Part shown: positions 1 through 11,035 of the stretch, piece by piece
How the letters are laid out: each line of letters opens with the position of its first letter
Numbering within the stretch: the first letter of the stretch is position 1
Assembly: GCF_002813555.1 (NCBI RefSeq)
Contig: NZ_CP025057.1
Span: 248,001 to 312,000, forward strand
Direction: 5' to 3'
Source: Spiroplasma floricola 23-6
Lineage (GTDB): Bacteria; Bacillota_I; Bacilli_A; Mycoplasmatales; Mycoplasmataceae
DNA length: 64,000 bases
Translations under genes and position numbers: made by a program
Notes under the pieces: generated by a model
The model's database searches: none
What the model saw: the letters and a program-made list of their open reading frames with translations, nothing else
What the model was told of the DNA's origin: nothing

Positions 1-951
1 TTTGTTATATCTCAAAATGATCTTAAAAAAGGTAGTTATTCTATGTTTTATAATGGTTATACAAGTATTGATATTTCAAATAGATACTTAACTATTTTTG
101 ATATGAGTAGTTTAAAAGATGGAAGTGACAAAAGATTACTTTCAATGCAAATGTTTTTAGTAATTAAATTATTGGAAAGACAAGTAAAAGTAAATCATGG
201 AAAAGAGTCAAATGTTGCACAAAGAATAATAGTTGATGAAGCACATTTATTAATGGACAAAGATTTTCCTATAGCTTTAGATTTCATTTTTAGAATGGTA
301 AAAATGATAAGAAAAAGAAATGGGGGAATAACAATTATTACTCAAAATGCTGAAGATTTTCTTTCTAATGAAGAGATTGAGAAAAAAACTAAAGCTATTA
401 TTAATAACAGTCAATATGCTTTTATTATGAAATCAACTGCAAAAAATATTGATAAAATTGAAAGTTTATATTCAGACAATGATGGATTTACTTATCAAGA
501 AAAGAGTCATTTAATAGATGCTCCAAATGGAGAAGGTTTACTTATTACTTCAAGAACAAAAAGATTTTTATTAAAAATTGATGTTCAACCAGATGATTTT
601 AAAATCATTTCTGGAGATGAAACTGATTTAGTAAAGTGAACTTTAAATTATTTAACTACCAGGTTATTTAATATAATAAGTGGTTTAAAATTTATTGATA
701 TTGATCAAGAAAATTGTGTAGATGTTAATAGGGAAAAAGAAGAAAAAACTTTAATTATTAAGTTAAAAGATAATCACAAAATTAATGAGAGTTTATTAAA
801 AAATAATATTGAAATTAATAATGTAAGAATTATTAATAACTCTTTAGAAATTAATTTTAAAGAGTTACATAAGGAAATTGCTATTAAATTTTATGATAAA
901 GTAAGGAAAAAAATTGATTTAATAAGAGGAGAAAAAGAAAATGATATCTAG
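1..951 (+). CDS. VirB4/TraE-type conjugal transfer ATPase, C-terminal part (5' end outside window)
   Basis: This is the C-terminal 316 residues of a conjugation ATPase of the VirB4/TraE family, which powers the type IV secretion channel at the membrane. The frame is open from base 1. A Walker B segment (RIIVDEAHLLMD, from about base 220) is followed by a TQNAEDF motif, the sensor-like segment seen after Walker B in VirB4 proteins (TQ.....). The Walker A would lie before base 1. An in-frame TGA at 637 is read as Trp and the frame closes with TAG at 949. The gene overlaps the next start by 11 nt, so the two are probably translationally coupled. In mycoplasma ICEs this is the TraE-like conserved ATPase. 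The family call is firm; the exact subfamily is inferred. Confidence 0.85.
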
Positions 952-1201
952 TACTAAAAAAGTTTATAAGAGTGAAATCTGTAATACCATTTTTCAAAAA
1001 ACTAAAATAAAGAAAAAATATATAAATGTCATTTATGATGAAATTTTTAAAGAAATTAAAAATCAACTTTTAAAAGAAAAAAAACTTACAATTAAAAATT
1101 TTGCTTCTTTAAAAATAAAAAAATATAATAATTCATTTTTTAAAAATTGCTTATCTTTAAGAATTAAAAAATCTTGTAATGGGTGAAAAAATGAAAAATA
1201 A
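941..1201 (+). CDS. small HU/IHF-like DNA-binding protein of the ICE
   Basis: An 86-residue basic protein. Its layout follows the bacterial HU fold: an N-terminal helix pair (YKSEICNTIFQKTKIKKKYI), then a segment like 'EEIKEALKKGEKVTLRGFGSFEVRER' of HU, here KNQLLKEKKLTIKNFASLKI. The Gly of GFGSF is changed (NFASL) and the DNA-binding arm with its RNP..G consensus is mostly missing, so it may be a degenerate HU or an HU-derived accessory factor. It starts inside the end of the VirB4 gene behind AGAGGAGAAAAAG, a good Shine-Dalgarno sequence, and overlaps the next gene by 11 nt. The likeness was judged by eye and no structure is available here. Confidence 0.55.
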
Positions 1202-1640
1202 ATATACTCAAATTTTAATAAGATTTAAAACAGATGAAGAAGTGGAATTATTAAACAAATTTAAAGCTATTTTTAAAACTAAAAGTGAAAGTTTTAATAA
1301 ATATATTAAAGGCATTATAATAAATATTATTGAAAATAATTTAGAAAATAAAGAAATAAATAAAACAAAAAATAAATTGAAAGATAATTTTAGTGAAATT
1401 TTAGAAGAAAATATTATTCCAAGATTTTATGGAATGGTAAAAACCATAAATGAAAAAAATTTAATAAAAATTGAATTATTAAATAGAAAAGTAAATTTCT
1501 TAATTCATGAATTAGGATTTAAGAGAATGATTGATGGTAGACCAATAATTAATGATATTACTGAAAAAGTAAAAGAGAAAAATTGAATGCTTGAAGAGGA
1601 ATTAAAAATAAATGATGAAATTCAAATAAAAAAGAATTAA
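1191..1640 (+). CDS. ICE hypothetical protein, possibly ribbon-helix-helix-like
   Basis: 149 residues, highly charged, no signal or membrane segment. The N-terminal 40 residues (YTQILIRFKTDEEVELLNKF, then a basic helix with SFNKYIKGII) have the strand-helix-helix rhythm of ribbon-helix-helix proteins. The remainder is helical. Start 1191 is chosen because GGGTGA lies just upstream; an in-frame ATG at 1179 has no ribosome site. TGA at 1584 reads as Trp. Its position right after the VirB4 ATPase matches a small conserved protein in mycoplasma ICEs (the Mbov_0398 position), but I cannot confirm homology. It closes the first ICE operon in the window. Confidence 0.5.
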
Positions 1641-1708
1641 TAATATATAACTTTTCTTTCTACTTAATATAAGTTTTTTAGAATTGAAAATAAATTAATT
1701 AGAAAATA

Positions 1709-1790
1709 GTATAAAATATAAATAGTTCACAAGAGATATGTTAGGAAACTAACAAATCTCTTTTTTTATTTTCTAACATATTTTTGAGAA
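1709..1790 (+). promoter_or_regulatory. ICE leader element copy 1 (promoter plus switchable hairpin)
   Basis: TATAAA/TATA-like -10 region followed by AATAGTTCAC, then a stem AAGAGAT (1731-1737) / ATCTCTT (1756-1762) enclosing GTTAG-GAAA-CTAAC (1740-1753) and a T run. A distal CTAACATA (1773-1780) is complementary to TATGTTAG (1737-1744) and could open the terminator. It stands before the 1814 gene. Same architecture as copies at 3484, 11320 and 11915. Confidence 0.75.
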
Positions 1791-1813
1791 CAAAAATATA
1801 AAGGAGAAATAAA

Positions 1814-2254
1814 ATGTCAGTATATACAAGAAGTAACTTAACAGATAATTTATGAACAGCTGGAGAAATCTGAATACCAAATGAAAAGAAAGAGCAAAAA
1901 AACAATTTTATAGCAGTTAGCGGTTTTGGTGTATCAGTTTTTAATGTAAAAGTTATAGAAAATAAAGAAAAGAATAAATATCAAGTAGTTTTCTATACTT
2001 TAGGAAAATACAAAGCTTTAATTGGAGAATGTACTTATCAAGATGCATATAATGAAAAATTAAAATCTAATGAAGTACCTTTTATATTTGGAATTTATGA
2101 TTCAAATTATAAAATTGATGATAAAAAAACTCAAGAAGTTTTTAAAAAACTACCAGAGGAATTAAAAAAATTAACTAATAGATACAATGAAAAATATGTA
2201 AAAAATCAATTAAAAAATGTTGATAAAAATATAGAGAAAGAATATTCAAGATAG
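1814..2254 (+). CDS. ICE hypothetical cytosolic protein
   Basis: 146 residues, not recognised. It begins with an AAGGAG ribosome site 6 nt before ATG 1814 and contains two in-frame TGA (Trp) codons near the N-terminus. The middle (residues about 35-110) alternates short hydrophobic strands with charged turns, suggesting a beta-rich fold; the last 35 residues are a Lys/Glu helix. It has no signal peptide. It is the first gene behind leader copy 1 and is followed after 12 nt by the 2267 gene, so 1814-3480 is probably one transcript. Probably an ICE accessory protein. Confidence 0.6.
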
Positions 2255-2266
2255 AGGTGTTATAAT

Positions 2267-2731
2267 ATGGATAGTAAAAACATTATATTGTGTTTTTCAA
2301 AAGAAAACTATGAAATAAAGGGTTCTATGACACTTGATGAATTTAAAAAGTACATGAGTTCTCTTCCAAAAGAAGAAGCAATTAGGATAGGAAAAGCAAT
2401 GAGAAAAGATGTTAATGAATATTTAAGTTTGGTTCCTAAAAGAGAAAGAAAAATTATAGAAAAACCTGTTGGACCACTTGGACCAATAATTGATATTGAT
2501 CAAACTGATTGAAAAGAAAAATATTTAGAAGAAAAGAATAAAAGAGAAAAATTAGAAAAAGAATTTAACGAATTTAAAATTGAAGTAAAGCAATTAATAA
2601 CTGAATTAAGACAAGAAATCAAGGTTTTAAGAGAAGAAAATCAACAGTTAAGAGAGAAAGTAGAATATTACGATAAAAAATATAAAAATGAATATGATAA
2701 GAAACATGATTTTTCTAGAGGGAGTAGATAG
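2267..2731 (+). CDS. ICE hypothetical protein with C-terminal coiled coil
   Basis: 154 residues. The N-terminal 80 residues are mixed, with a Pro/Gly-rich turn (KPVGPLGPIIDIDQTDW, the W being TGA at 2510). Residues about 85-140 are a heptad-like Glu/Lys/Leu helix (LEKEFNEFKIEVKQLITELR) predicted to form a coiled coil. The ribosome site GAGGTG lies 9 nt before ATG 2267. The stop TAG at 2729 is 2 nt before the lipoprotein start, so translation is probably coupled. Function not recognised; a structural or adaptor role in the transfer apparatus is only a guess. Confidence 0.6.
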
Positions 2732-2733
2732 AT

Positions 2734-3480
2734 ATGAAAAAACTTTTAGCTTTAGTTTCTTCTATTACTTTAATAACAGCTCCAATTATTTATGTTACTA
2801 GTTGTAAAACATTTGATAATAATGGAACTGTTAATAAAGAAAGTGGAGATAAAAAAGAACAAGAAGCTATTAAAGAGTTAAAACAAACTGATACAAATTG
2901 AGATTATAAATATAAAAATAAACTGTCATATCAAAAAGCAAGAGACTATTATTTAAAAACAGCAAATGACTTTTATGGTAATTTTATTAAGAATTGAGTA
3001 GATGAAGGTAAATCAGAAAATGAAATATGATATTCATATGGTGATATTTATTTTCAATCAATAATATGATATGCAAATGAAGCACAATGAGATTTAGTTA
3101 GAATTGATGAATTTGATGGTAATTATACATATGAACAAATTGACATTAATCAATTAAAACAAAATAGTTATTCTAAAAAATGATTTCAACTTAGATTAAA
3201 AGTTTTAAATTTATATATTTCTTATTACTTGGGAGGAAATGAAGAAATTAAATCTCAAGGTAAATGAGGTATATATGCTATGGGTATGAATTCAGCTTTA
3301 GCAAGATATAAAACTGCTAAACAAGCTCAAATTGATAATCCAAGTGAAGGAGTTAATGTGACAGATTTACAAAAAGATATGAAATTTATAGATGATTTAA
3401 CTACATTTTGAAAATTAAGATTTGATAAAATTCAGAAACTACATAATAAGATTAATGATATTTTAGTAAACTGAGAATAA
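2734..3480 (+). CDS. ICE surface lipoprotein
   Basis: 248 residues. The N-terminus is a typical mollicute lipoprotein signal: MKKLL, a hydrophobic stretch, then lipobox VTSC with the lipidated Cys at residue 24. The mature part is hydrophilic with many Tyr and Trp codons (all TGA), suggesting a helical extracellular domain. It is the last gene of the leader-1 operon. Conjugative elements of mycoplasmas carry surface lipoproteins needed for mating, so a role in cell contact is plausible; the sequence itself shows only export and lipidation. No Trp is encoded by TGG. Confidence 0.75.
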
Positions 3481-3483
3481 AAA

Positions 3484-3568
3484 TAATATATAATATAAAT
3501 AGTTCACAAGAGATATGTTAGGAAACTAACTTAACTCTTGTTTTTTTGTTTTCTAGCATATTCTTTTT
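3484..3568 (+). promoter_or_regulatory. ICE leader element copy 2 (promoter plus switchable hairpin)
   Basis: TATAAT at 3489-3494, then ACAAGAG (3506-3512) pairs with CTCTTGT (3535-3541) around GTTAG-GAAA-CTAAC (3517-3530), followed by a T run. CTAGCATA (3553-3560) can pair with TATGTTAG through one G-U pair. The element precedes the relaxase and coupling-protein operon. Confidence 0.8.
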
Positions 3569-3587
3569 AAATAGAAAAGGTGAGTTT

Positions 3588-3833
3588 TTGAAAGAAAAAG
3601 TTTTAAAATACTTTGAACAAATAAAAAGTTTATGAAATCAGTTTTTAGAAAAGTACAATTTTATTAATGAAATAGATAAAAAGTTTTTATCTAATTATCA
3701 AAAAACATTAAACAAAATTGAAATTATAATAAAAAAAATTCAAATAATAGTTTTCCAAAAAGAAAACGAAAAAGTGAATCAAATAGATAAAGTTAAAGAT
3801 AATAATTTTTTTTATGAAAAGGAGAAAGAATAA
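3588..3833 (+). CDS. small charged ICE protein (TTG start)
   Basis: 81 residues starting at TTG 3588, chosen because AAAAGGTG lies 4-11 nt upstream and no ATG occurs in frame before it. The protein is entirely helical and Lys/Glu/Asn-rich (KFLSNYQKTLNKIEIIIKKI) with one hydrophobic face, as in short coiled-coil proteins. It ends with TAA at 3831, one base before the relaxase start, which argues for co-translation and perhaps an auxiliary role to the relaxase, like small relaxosome proteins. That role is inference from position only. Confidence 0.5.
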
Positions 3834-3834
3834 T

Positions 3835-5199
3835 ATGGATACACCCTTTAGCGAATATAAAAATTTTAAATCTCCTGTAATTTTTAAAATAAAACCAAAA
3901 GATAAGTTGGGAAAAGCTAGAAGTGATATTTCTAAAAGAATAGAATATTATTATTCTGGAAAAGCTCAAAAAAATAAGAAAACTAAAAATAGAACTTATT
4001 TAGATTACATAACACGAGATGATGCTATTTATAAATTAAATTTAACTAATGATGAATTAATAGATTTAGATAAATTAAGAAAAACTAATTCAAAAGAATA
4101 TTTTAAAAAATTAGAATATTTAAAAACTGTAAAAGAAGAAGTAACTGGAGTTTGAAGTAAAGAAGGATTAGCAAATAATAAAAGATTAGAAGAAATTAAA
4201 TCTAATTTATTAAAAATAAATCAAGAAAAACAATTTGTATGAGATACAGTTATTTCTTTTGAGTCTGCTTTTGTTGAAAAATACAAAATATATTCTCCTG
4301 AAATTGTTCATGAAGTTCTAAAAGATAGAATAGATATGCTCTTTAAATCTAAAGGTATTAACTCAGATAAAATGGAGTGATTTTTTGCTTTTCATAAAAA
4401 TACTGACAATCCTCATGTGCATTTGTTATTCTTCGAAAAAGAACCTACAAGATTCTCAAAAGAGTATGAACCTAAATATCATTTTGATAAAGACCTTTTA
4501 GAAGATTTTAGATTTAGATTTGCAACTGATTTAATTTTAAAAAAGCAACATATAGAATATAAAGACTTTATGAAAAGCAGAGGAAATCTTGTAAATCATT
4601 TTAAACAAAGTTTAAAAGAACCAATAATTTGACAAAACTCTTCTTGAATGGATGTAAAAGAGATCTACAATGATTTAACAAATGACTATGAAAAAATAGT
4701 ATATGAAATTAATAAATATAATTATGAAAATAATAGAGCTAAATTTAGAAAAGTAAATTCCTTAAAATACAATTTTTTAAATAAAACAGAAAAACAAAGA
4801 ATTAATAAGATTATCGATCATATTTTAAAAAATGACAAAAATATTAATCAAGAGTATAAAACTTATGTAAAAAATTTAGAAGGTTATCAAAATGCAGTCA
4901 ATGAGATAAATAATAATAAAGATACTAAATTCATGTATGAGTCACTTTATGGTAAGGATGGACTGTACTCAAGAATAGGAAATAGAATTTTATATGCAAT
5001 AAAAAGAAATATGGATATATCAAAAAAAGGTATTATTCCAGCAAAGTATTATCCCAAAATAAGAAAAATAAGAATCTCTATCATAGGTGATTTATTGATT
5101 AAAATTTCTAAGTTAATAAAAGTTATGAATAACTATGTTTCATTTGAAGCAAATAAAACAGAAGAAATATTTAAAGAAAGAGAAAGAGCTAAGAATTAG
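3835..5199 (+). CDS. HUH relaxase, MobL-like
   Basis: 454 residues. The relaxase nicks and covalently binds the transfer origin before conjugation. The diagnostic three-histidine motif is at residues 186-196 (FHKNTDNPHVHLLF: H186, H194, H196), preceded by a hydrophobic strand as in VirD2/MobA-type enzymes. Upstream, residues about 60-70 read YLDYITRDDA, the place where MobL-type relaxases carry their catalytic tyrosine (YI.R..A). The C-terminal half is basic and helical. Start 3835 follows AAGGAG; the in-frame ATG at 3814 has no ribosome site. The coupling protein gene lies two genes downstream. Family MobL is known from Firmicutes and Tenericutes; assignment here is by motif reading. Confidence 0.75.
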
Positions 5200-5201
5200 A
5201 T

Positions 5202-5477
5202 ATGCAGATTTTAGAACAAATTATTTCTATAATTGGAGCTATAGTTATTCTATTCTTAATAATTTTTATTTGAAAATATTTAAAATATCAAAAAATACTT
5301 AGAAAAATGAATAAGGCTGAAGCTGATGAAATTACTATTACTGTATTTTTTAGAGTAAAAACTTATTATCGTTTTGTTCTAAAAAAGAAAATTAGATTAT
5401 ATAAATTAATTTTATTAATATTGTTAATTATTTTTGTAATACTTTTAGCTATTAGTGGAGGAGTTAAATATGCATAA
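5202..5477 (+). CDS. small ICE membrane protein with two transmembrane segments
   Basis: 91 residues. Residues 4-24 (ILEQIISIIGAIVILFLIIF) and about 67-87 are strongly hydrophobic, separated by a basic loop of about 40 residues, so both ends probably face outward or the loop is cytoplasmic. It begins 2 nt after the relaxase stop and overlaps the coupling-protein start by 8 nt. Position next to a VirD4-type ATPase suggests a membrane partner of the transfer channel. No family recognised. Confidence 0.6.
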
Positions 5478-8274
5478 GATTTCAAAAAAGAAAAGATGAT
5501 TAGTTACAACAATTTTCTTTCTTATTGGTTTGATTATATTAATTAGTCTATTTTTACTAATTAAACATGAAATAATAAAAGTTAAACTTTTAATAAAATA
5601 TAAAAATTTTCTACTTATTCCTTTTATTGCTTTAGTTGGATGATACTTTTATATAACTTGAAAAATAATATTTGATAATAAATCAAAAAGAGCTGTAAAA
5701 AATGTTGATACAAATAAAATTAAGGATTTTGGACTTGCAAGATGAATGCACAATGAAACAGAAATAAGTAATTTAAATAAACAAGAAAAAACCTTAAAAG
5801 AATTTCACCATTATTTTGGTTGTGATACTAAAAAATGTTGCAAACCTAAAAAAGAAATAATAAAAAAAGCTGCTTGAGTTATAAATTGTCAGTATCGAAC
5901 AAAAGATAAAAATACTCTTGTTGCTCCTCCATTAGCTAAAGACTTTGAATATTATGATGGAGAGAACAATATTTTAGATACTGAGAAATATTTAAAGAGT
6001 TTAATAAAATGAGAATCAGAAATTAGCAAACATCATTTTAAATATAACATTGTATATCATACTTTAGAAAAACTTCATTTATTAGTAATGGGTTCAACAG
6101 GTAGTGGTAAAACTCAAAAACTTATTTTTCCTGGTATTATTAGAAATGCTTTTTTAAATAACAGTGAACAACCAACAATGGTAATTACTGACCCTAAGGG
6201 AGAAATTTATGAACAAACTAGTGGAATACTTGAATCTCAAGGCTATGATGTCAAAGTATTAAATTTTAGAGATACTACAACAAGTTATTCATGAAATCCT
6301 TTATACATTAGTTGAAAATATAGAAAAGAAGCTATTAATTATAGAAAAGAATATACTTTTGTTAAAACATTTACGAATTTAGTTACTGTAAAAGAATATA
6401 TAAATAAAGAAGTAATTGAGTTAAATAATTCTCAAACTCAATTATTGTGTTCAATTCATGATACTAAAAACTGTATTGACTGTGTTGAAAACTTTGAAAA
6501 AGAAATATTGAATAGTGGTTGAGAAAAGGGAGAAGAAATAAAATTATATGTTTCAAATGCTAGATTTCATATAAATGAATATGACTTTGAAATAAAAGTA
6601 GAGAATCATATTAAAAATTTAAAATCCTTATCAGAAAAAGAGATAATGAACTTAGCAAGTATTATTATTCAAACTTCTAATAATGGAGATCCTTTTTGAG
6701 TTAATGCATCAAGAACCTTTTTTATAGGAATAGCAGTTATTATGTTAGAAATTATGGATAAAAATCAAGATGCTTTACCTTTAGAAAAATTCAATATTGT
6801 AAATATAATCAAAATGATGGATGAAACAAATTTTGAAGAATGAATAGAGAAATTTAAAGATGTAAAAAATAAAGATGGAGAAGACTCTTTTGGATTAAAC
6901 CAAATTCTTACAGTAGTTAATTCAAGTGAACAAACTCAAAAATCAATTATAACAACAGCTAAAGCAGAAACAACTCTTTATACTTTTACAAGTGTTCAGG
7001 GAATGTTATGTAGTACACAAAACTTAATAAATATGGAAGAAATAGCTTATGGAGAAAAACCAACAATTTTATATTTAATTGTCCCTGACGATGATAAAAC
7101 ATTTCATCCTTTAGTAGCATGCTTTGTAGATCAATTATATAAAACTTCAGTTAAAGTAGCTACAAATAATAAAGTTAGTGGTAGATTAAAAGAAGCTACA
7201 TTATCTAGACAAATTCAGTTTTATTTAGATGAATTTGGTAACTTTCCTAAAATACCAACTTTTGCACAAATGATTACTGTAGCTAGAAGTAGAAATATTT
7301 TCTTTATGTTAATTTTGCAAGATTATGGTCAATTAAAAACTGCTTATGGAGAAACTGAATCACAAACCATTAAATTTAACTGTAATGCAAGTATTTATAT
7401 TAGAACTAATGATTCATCAACTGCAGATGAGTTATCAAAAGAATATGGAGAAAAACCAATTGTAGCTTTTAATATTAATGATAAGTTTAATAGAGTAGAA
7501 AAAAAAGATTATAAAAATAAAAAAGAAAAGGAAACTACTAATGTTACAACTGTTCCTTTAATTAGGGGAAATGAAATATTAAATTTAGATGATAATTTTA
7601 TGATAGTTAAAAAAAGTGGTAAAAACCCTGCTTTGGTTCATTCAATATATTCTTATAAAGTTAAAAAGTTTAAAGAGTATATGAGTTATAAACGTAGTTT
7701 TGTTCCTTCTAATGCAATCAATTATAAGAAAAATCACTATTTTAATTTTATAGATAATGATTATGAAGAATGAATTAATTATATTGGAGCAGATAAAGAA
7801 TTAGCAGAATGAGAATCTTTAAATAATTTAGATACTTTAGAAATAGAAAATAACTTGGATTTTAATAATAGTTCAATTGAAGATTATCACAATTATAATT
7901 ACAAGTCTTTATTAGAAGAGCAAAATAAGAATATAGTTTTGCAAAAGCAAAATATTAAATCAAAACACTTAAAAGAAATAGTTCAGCAAGTAGAAGAAAA
8001 TGAGGAACTAGATGATGAAAATGAAGAGTTAACTTCAATGTTTTATGACATTGAAGAAAAGTTTAGAAATAAAAAAAGTATGAGAGATCAAATAGAAAAA
8101 AATTATTTTAAATTAGAAAAAATTAAAGAAAGTTATTATAAATATTGCAATTTGTTACCAAATGAAATGACTACAAAACAAAAGCAAGAATATAATAGTT
8201 TATATGAACAACAGCTGAAAATAGCTGAAGAAAATAAAAAAATACTTGAGAGATGTAAAAACTCAAAATATTAG
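5470..8274 (+). CDS. traG: VirD4/TraG-type conjugal coupling protein
   Basis: 934 residues. It is the hexameric membrane ATPase that feeds the relaxase-DNA complex into the secretion channel. Two transmembrane segments lie at about residues 10-33 and 47-70. Walker A is GSTGSGKT at residues 208-215 and the DPKGE motif typical of TraG/VirD4 follows about 30 residues later. Walker B is the family signature LDEFGNF near residues 586-592, with LILQDYGQL downstream (sensor). The last 150 residues are acidic and coiled-coil-like (KQNIKSKHLKEIVQQVEENE), longer than in VirD4 itself. The start follows AGTGGAGGAG and overlaps the previous gene by 8 nt. Many TGA=Trp codons are conserved in one open frame. 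Confidence 0.93.
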
Positions 8275-8318
8275 TTTATATATATTTATTTTCTTAGTTT
8301 CGGTTTCACCGAAAAAAA

Positions 8319-8467
8319 TGATATCACTTAACATAGTTTGTGAGAAAATACTCCTTTAAAAAAGGGAGTATTTTTTATACAAATATGAAGTGATATCATT
8401 TTTTAAAGAGTGATATCACCATTTTTTCCATATTTTATATGGAAAAAATTAAGGTGTGATATCACTC
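8319..8467. repeat. cluster of four TGATATCA palindromes with a large dyad
   Basis: TGATATCA occurs at 8319, 8391, 8411 and 8457. Copies 3 and 4 sit in an almost perfect 60-bp inverted repeat (8408-8467): GAGTGATATCACC ... TTTTTTCCATAT-TTT-ATATGGAAAAAA ... GGTGTGATATCACTC. The region separates traG from the cargo cassette. It could be an operator array for the cassette, a transfer origin or a cruciform boundary. Confidence 0.75.
8347..8377 (+). terminator. intrinsic terminator after traG
   Basis: Hairpin AATACTCC/GGGAGTATT around TTTAAAAAA, followed by a run of T. It ends the relaxase-traG operon and lies between palindrome copies 1 and 2. Confidence 0.8.
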
Positions 8468-8498
8468 TCTATCCTGCTACACTTCGTGGGAGCTAGTG

Positions 8499-8504
8499 TA
8501 TAAT
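8499..8504 (+). promoter_or_regulatory. -10 promoter box of the PHP-ATPase cassette
   Basis: TATAAT 30 nt before the start codon at 8534, just downstream of palindrome copy 4 and a small TACAC/GTGTA inverted repeat. No convincing -35 hexamer; the palindrome sits where an activator or repressor would bind. Confidence 0.5.
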
Positions 8505-8533
8505 ATAAAAGTAAGAATAAAGGATTTAAAAAC

Positions 8534-11035
8534 ATGAAAAAGAATAATTATTCAGAATGAAATATTTTTGATTTACATTTACATTCTCCATTATCTAAAA
8601 ACGATTCAAAAAATAAGGATATGTCATTAGATGAATGAACTGATAAGTTAATAGATAAATTAGAAAAAAATAATATTAAGTTAGTATCTGTTACTGATCA
8701 TGATTTATTTTTAATTGATTTATACGAAATGCTTAATAAAAAAATATTGCAAAAAAAATTAGATATAAGTTTTATTCCGGGTGTAGAGTTAAACGTGTTA
8801 CCAACTGAAAATTGAAGAGATAAAATAGATAAAGATTGACAAATTCTTGTTTATTTTAATCCTGATAATATAAATGATATTGATAGTGTTATTAAAGATA
8901 TTATTAAAACGGCGAACAAAAACTTTGAAGTTATTTTGCAGAATTTGGAAAAACTTGATTGCATAATTGTTGGAGAAGGATCAAAAAGTAATGGAATTTT
9001 TTCAATTACTAAGGACGATGAAGAAACATCTGAGTTTTCAAATAATTATGTAAAGGAATATGGAACATTAGGTGTTTTATGAGGGTTTAATGATAGCCCA
9101 AATGGACATTATGCAACTAGAAATCGAATATTGAATTTAGTGGAAAAAAGTGATTCAAATTTTACTTTTGTAAATTTCAGTGCATCAGATAATCATGATA
9201 TTAATGAATATTTAGAGGAGAAAAATAAAAATAATTGAAAGTTAACATATTTTAAAGCTCTTCCAACTTTTATGGGTTTGAAATTTGCATTATCTAATCA
9301 AAATCGTATTTCAGAAGTTAAACCAACTACAATATCTAGAAGTTCAAAATTAAAATCAGTAGAATTTAAAAATAAAAGTACTATTCAATTTTCAGAAGGT
9401 TTGAATATATTAATAGGACCAAGGTCTTCGGGCAAAACTTTTTTAAATACTTTATTAAATGCGTTAATTAATAATGATAAAGAGCAATTTAAAAAAGATG
9501 ATTATAAAGATGAATTTTCTTTACTTGGTAATGAAGCTTTTATAAAAGATTTTAATGATAATAAATTTAACAAGCCTGGTTCTAGTATGTTAATAGAACA
9601 ATCATCTATGATAGAAAAAGCATATGATTTAAAAACTAAAATAATAGAAGATTTTGATTATAATAATTTAGATTATTCAAATTTTGATGAATTAAATAAG
9701 AAAAATAAAGATTATATTTCAAATTTAACTGAAATGGTAAGTAAAATCTATCATATTTGCAATACTTCTAAGTCTCCGTTTGAGTCTTTAGAAATTATAG
9801 ATGATAATATTGAAAGTGTTGAAGCTTTTAAAAATAAAATTATGATATCAATTAATGACGAAATAAATGATAATTTTTATAATGAATATGAATCATTAAA
9901 AAATAATGTAATAAATAATGATGTACACATAAATAAATTGAAAAAAAATTTAAAAGCAGATTTATTAAAAATTAAGGATATTGAAATTCAAAAAAATACT
10001 TTTAAACATTTTAATCTAAATATTGAAAATGCTAATTTTAATCCAGTAAAAGATGAAATATTAAAACAGATAGATGTATTATTGGAAATTAATCAAAAAA
10101 CTTTAATTAGTATCAACTCTAACGCTTTTTTTCCTGAATTTATAAAAATCATAAAGTCAATATATACAGATTATGACTCTAGTAAATCAAATAATTTAAT
10201 TAATAAAGACTTAAAAATTGCTGAACTTAAAGATTTAAATGCTGATTATAAAAAATTTGGAGAAATAGTTTCAAAGTTTAAAAATAGTAAACTGAATTTT
10301 CAAGATCAAATAAACGAGCAAGCAATAATTAAATCTTTTGGAGCACATAGTACTTTCATAGTTAAACAATATACAAAGCATACTTATAAAGAAAATTTAT
10401 TTAAAAATTTAATATATACTGATTTTCTTGATATAGTTAAAAAAAATGATTCAATCTCAATAGAAAAGTATAAATTATTATTAAAATATTCCATTAGATA
10501 TAAGGGAAAGTGTTTTAAACAAGAAAAGACGGATAAACAAATTAATGTATTAAAAAAAAGTTATGAAAGTATTTTCTCAACTAGTATATCTCATGATGGA
10601 ATTGAAACAGAATCAAGTTCACCAGGAATGAGAGCTCAAATAGTATTTTTAACTAAAATTGATGATTTTGATAGTAATACTAATAAAAATATATTGTTTA
10701 TAGATCAACCAGAAGATAGTATTGATAATGCATATGTAAGTAAAGAAATGGTAGAGATTTTAAAAAACAGTTCACGTCATAAGCAAGTATTCTTAATTAC
10801 ACACAATTCAAATTTAGTTGTGAATTTGGATCCTGAAAATATAATAGTTCCTACTAGAGAAAGTGATGGCTCAATAAAATATCAAAATGGAGCTATGGAA
10901 TCTGAAATATATTGAAAGAATGGAGAAAAGAAAATGATTTCGATAATTGCAGATGAAGTTGAAGGAGGACTTGAAGCTTTGAATAAAAGAATTAGTAAAT
11001 ATGAAATAGGAGGTATTAAAAAAAATGAATATTAA
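8534..11035 (+). CDS. PHP-domain protein fused to RecF/SMC-like ATPase (TrlF-like)
   Basis: 833 residues. Residues 13-17 (DLHLH) and the TDHD motif near residue 54 are metal ligands of a PHP-type phosphoesterase domain (about residues 1-240). Residues from about 265 on are an ABC/SMC-type ATPase: Walker A GPRSSGKT at 295-302, a long helical insertion with Asn/Lys-rich coiled coil, a signature-like SSSPGMRAQI near 695, Walker B ILFIDQPEDSID near 718-730 and an H-loop THNSN. The PHP plus RecF-like ATPase layout is that of TrlF-type proteins, which are linked to defence or RNA/DNA processing. It is cargo-like: it has its own promoter, no leader element, and sits between ICE modules. An 11-nt overlap couples it to the next gene. 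Confidence 0.8.

Noticed and set aside
8301-8311. CGGT-TTC-ACCG hairpin as traG terminator
   Set aside because: Only 4 bp and followed by A rather than T on the plus strand; the hairpin at 8347 is the better terminator.
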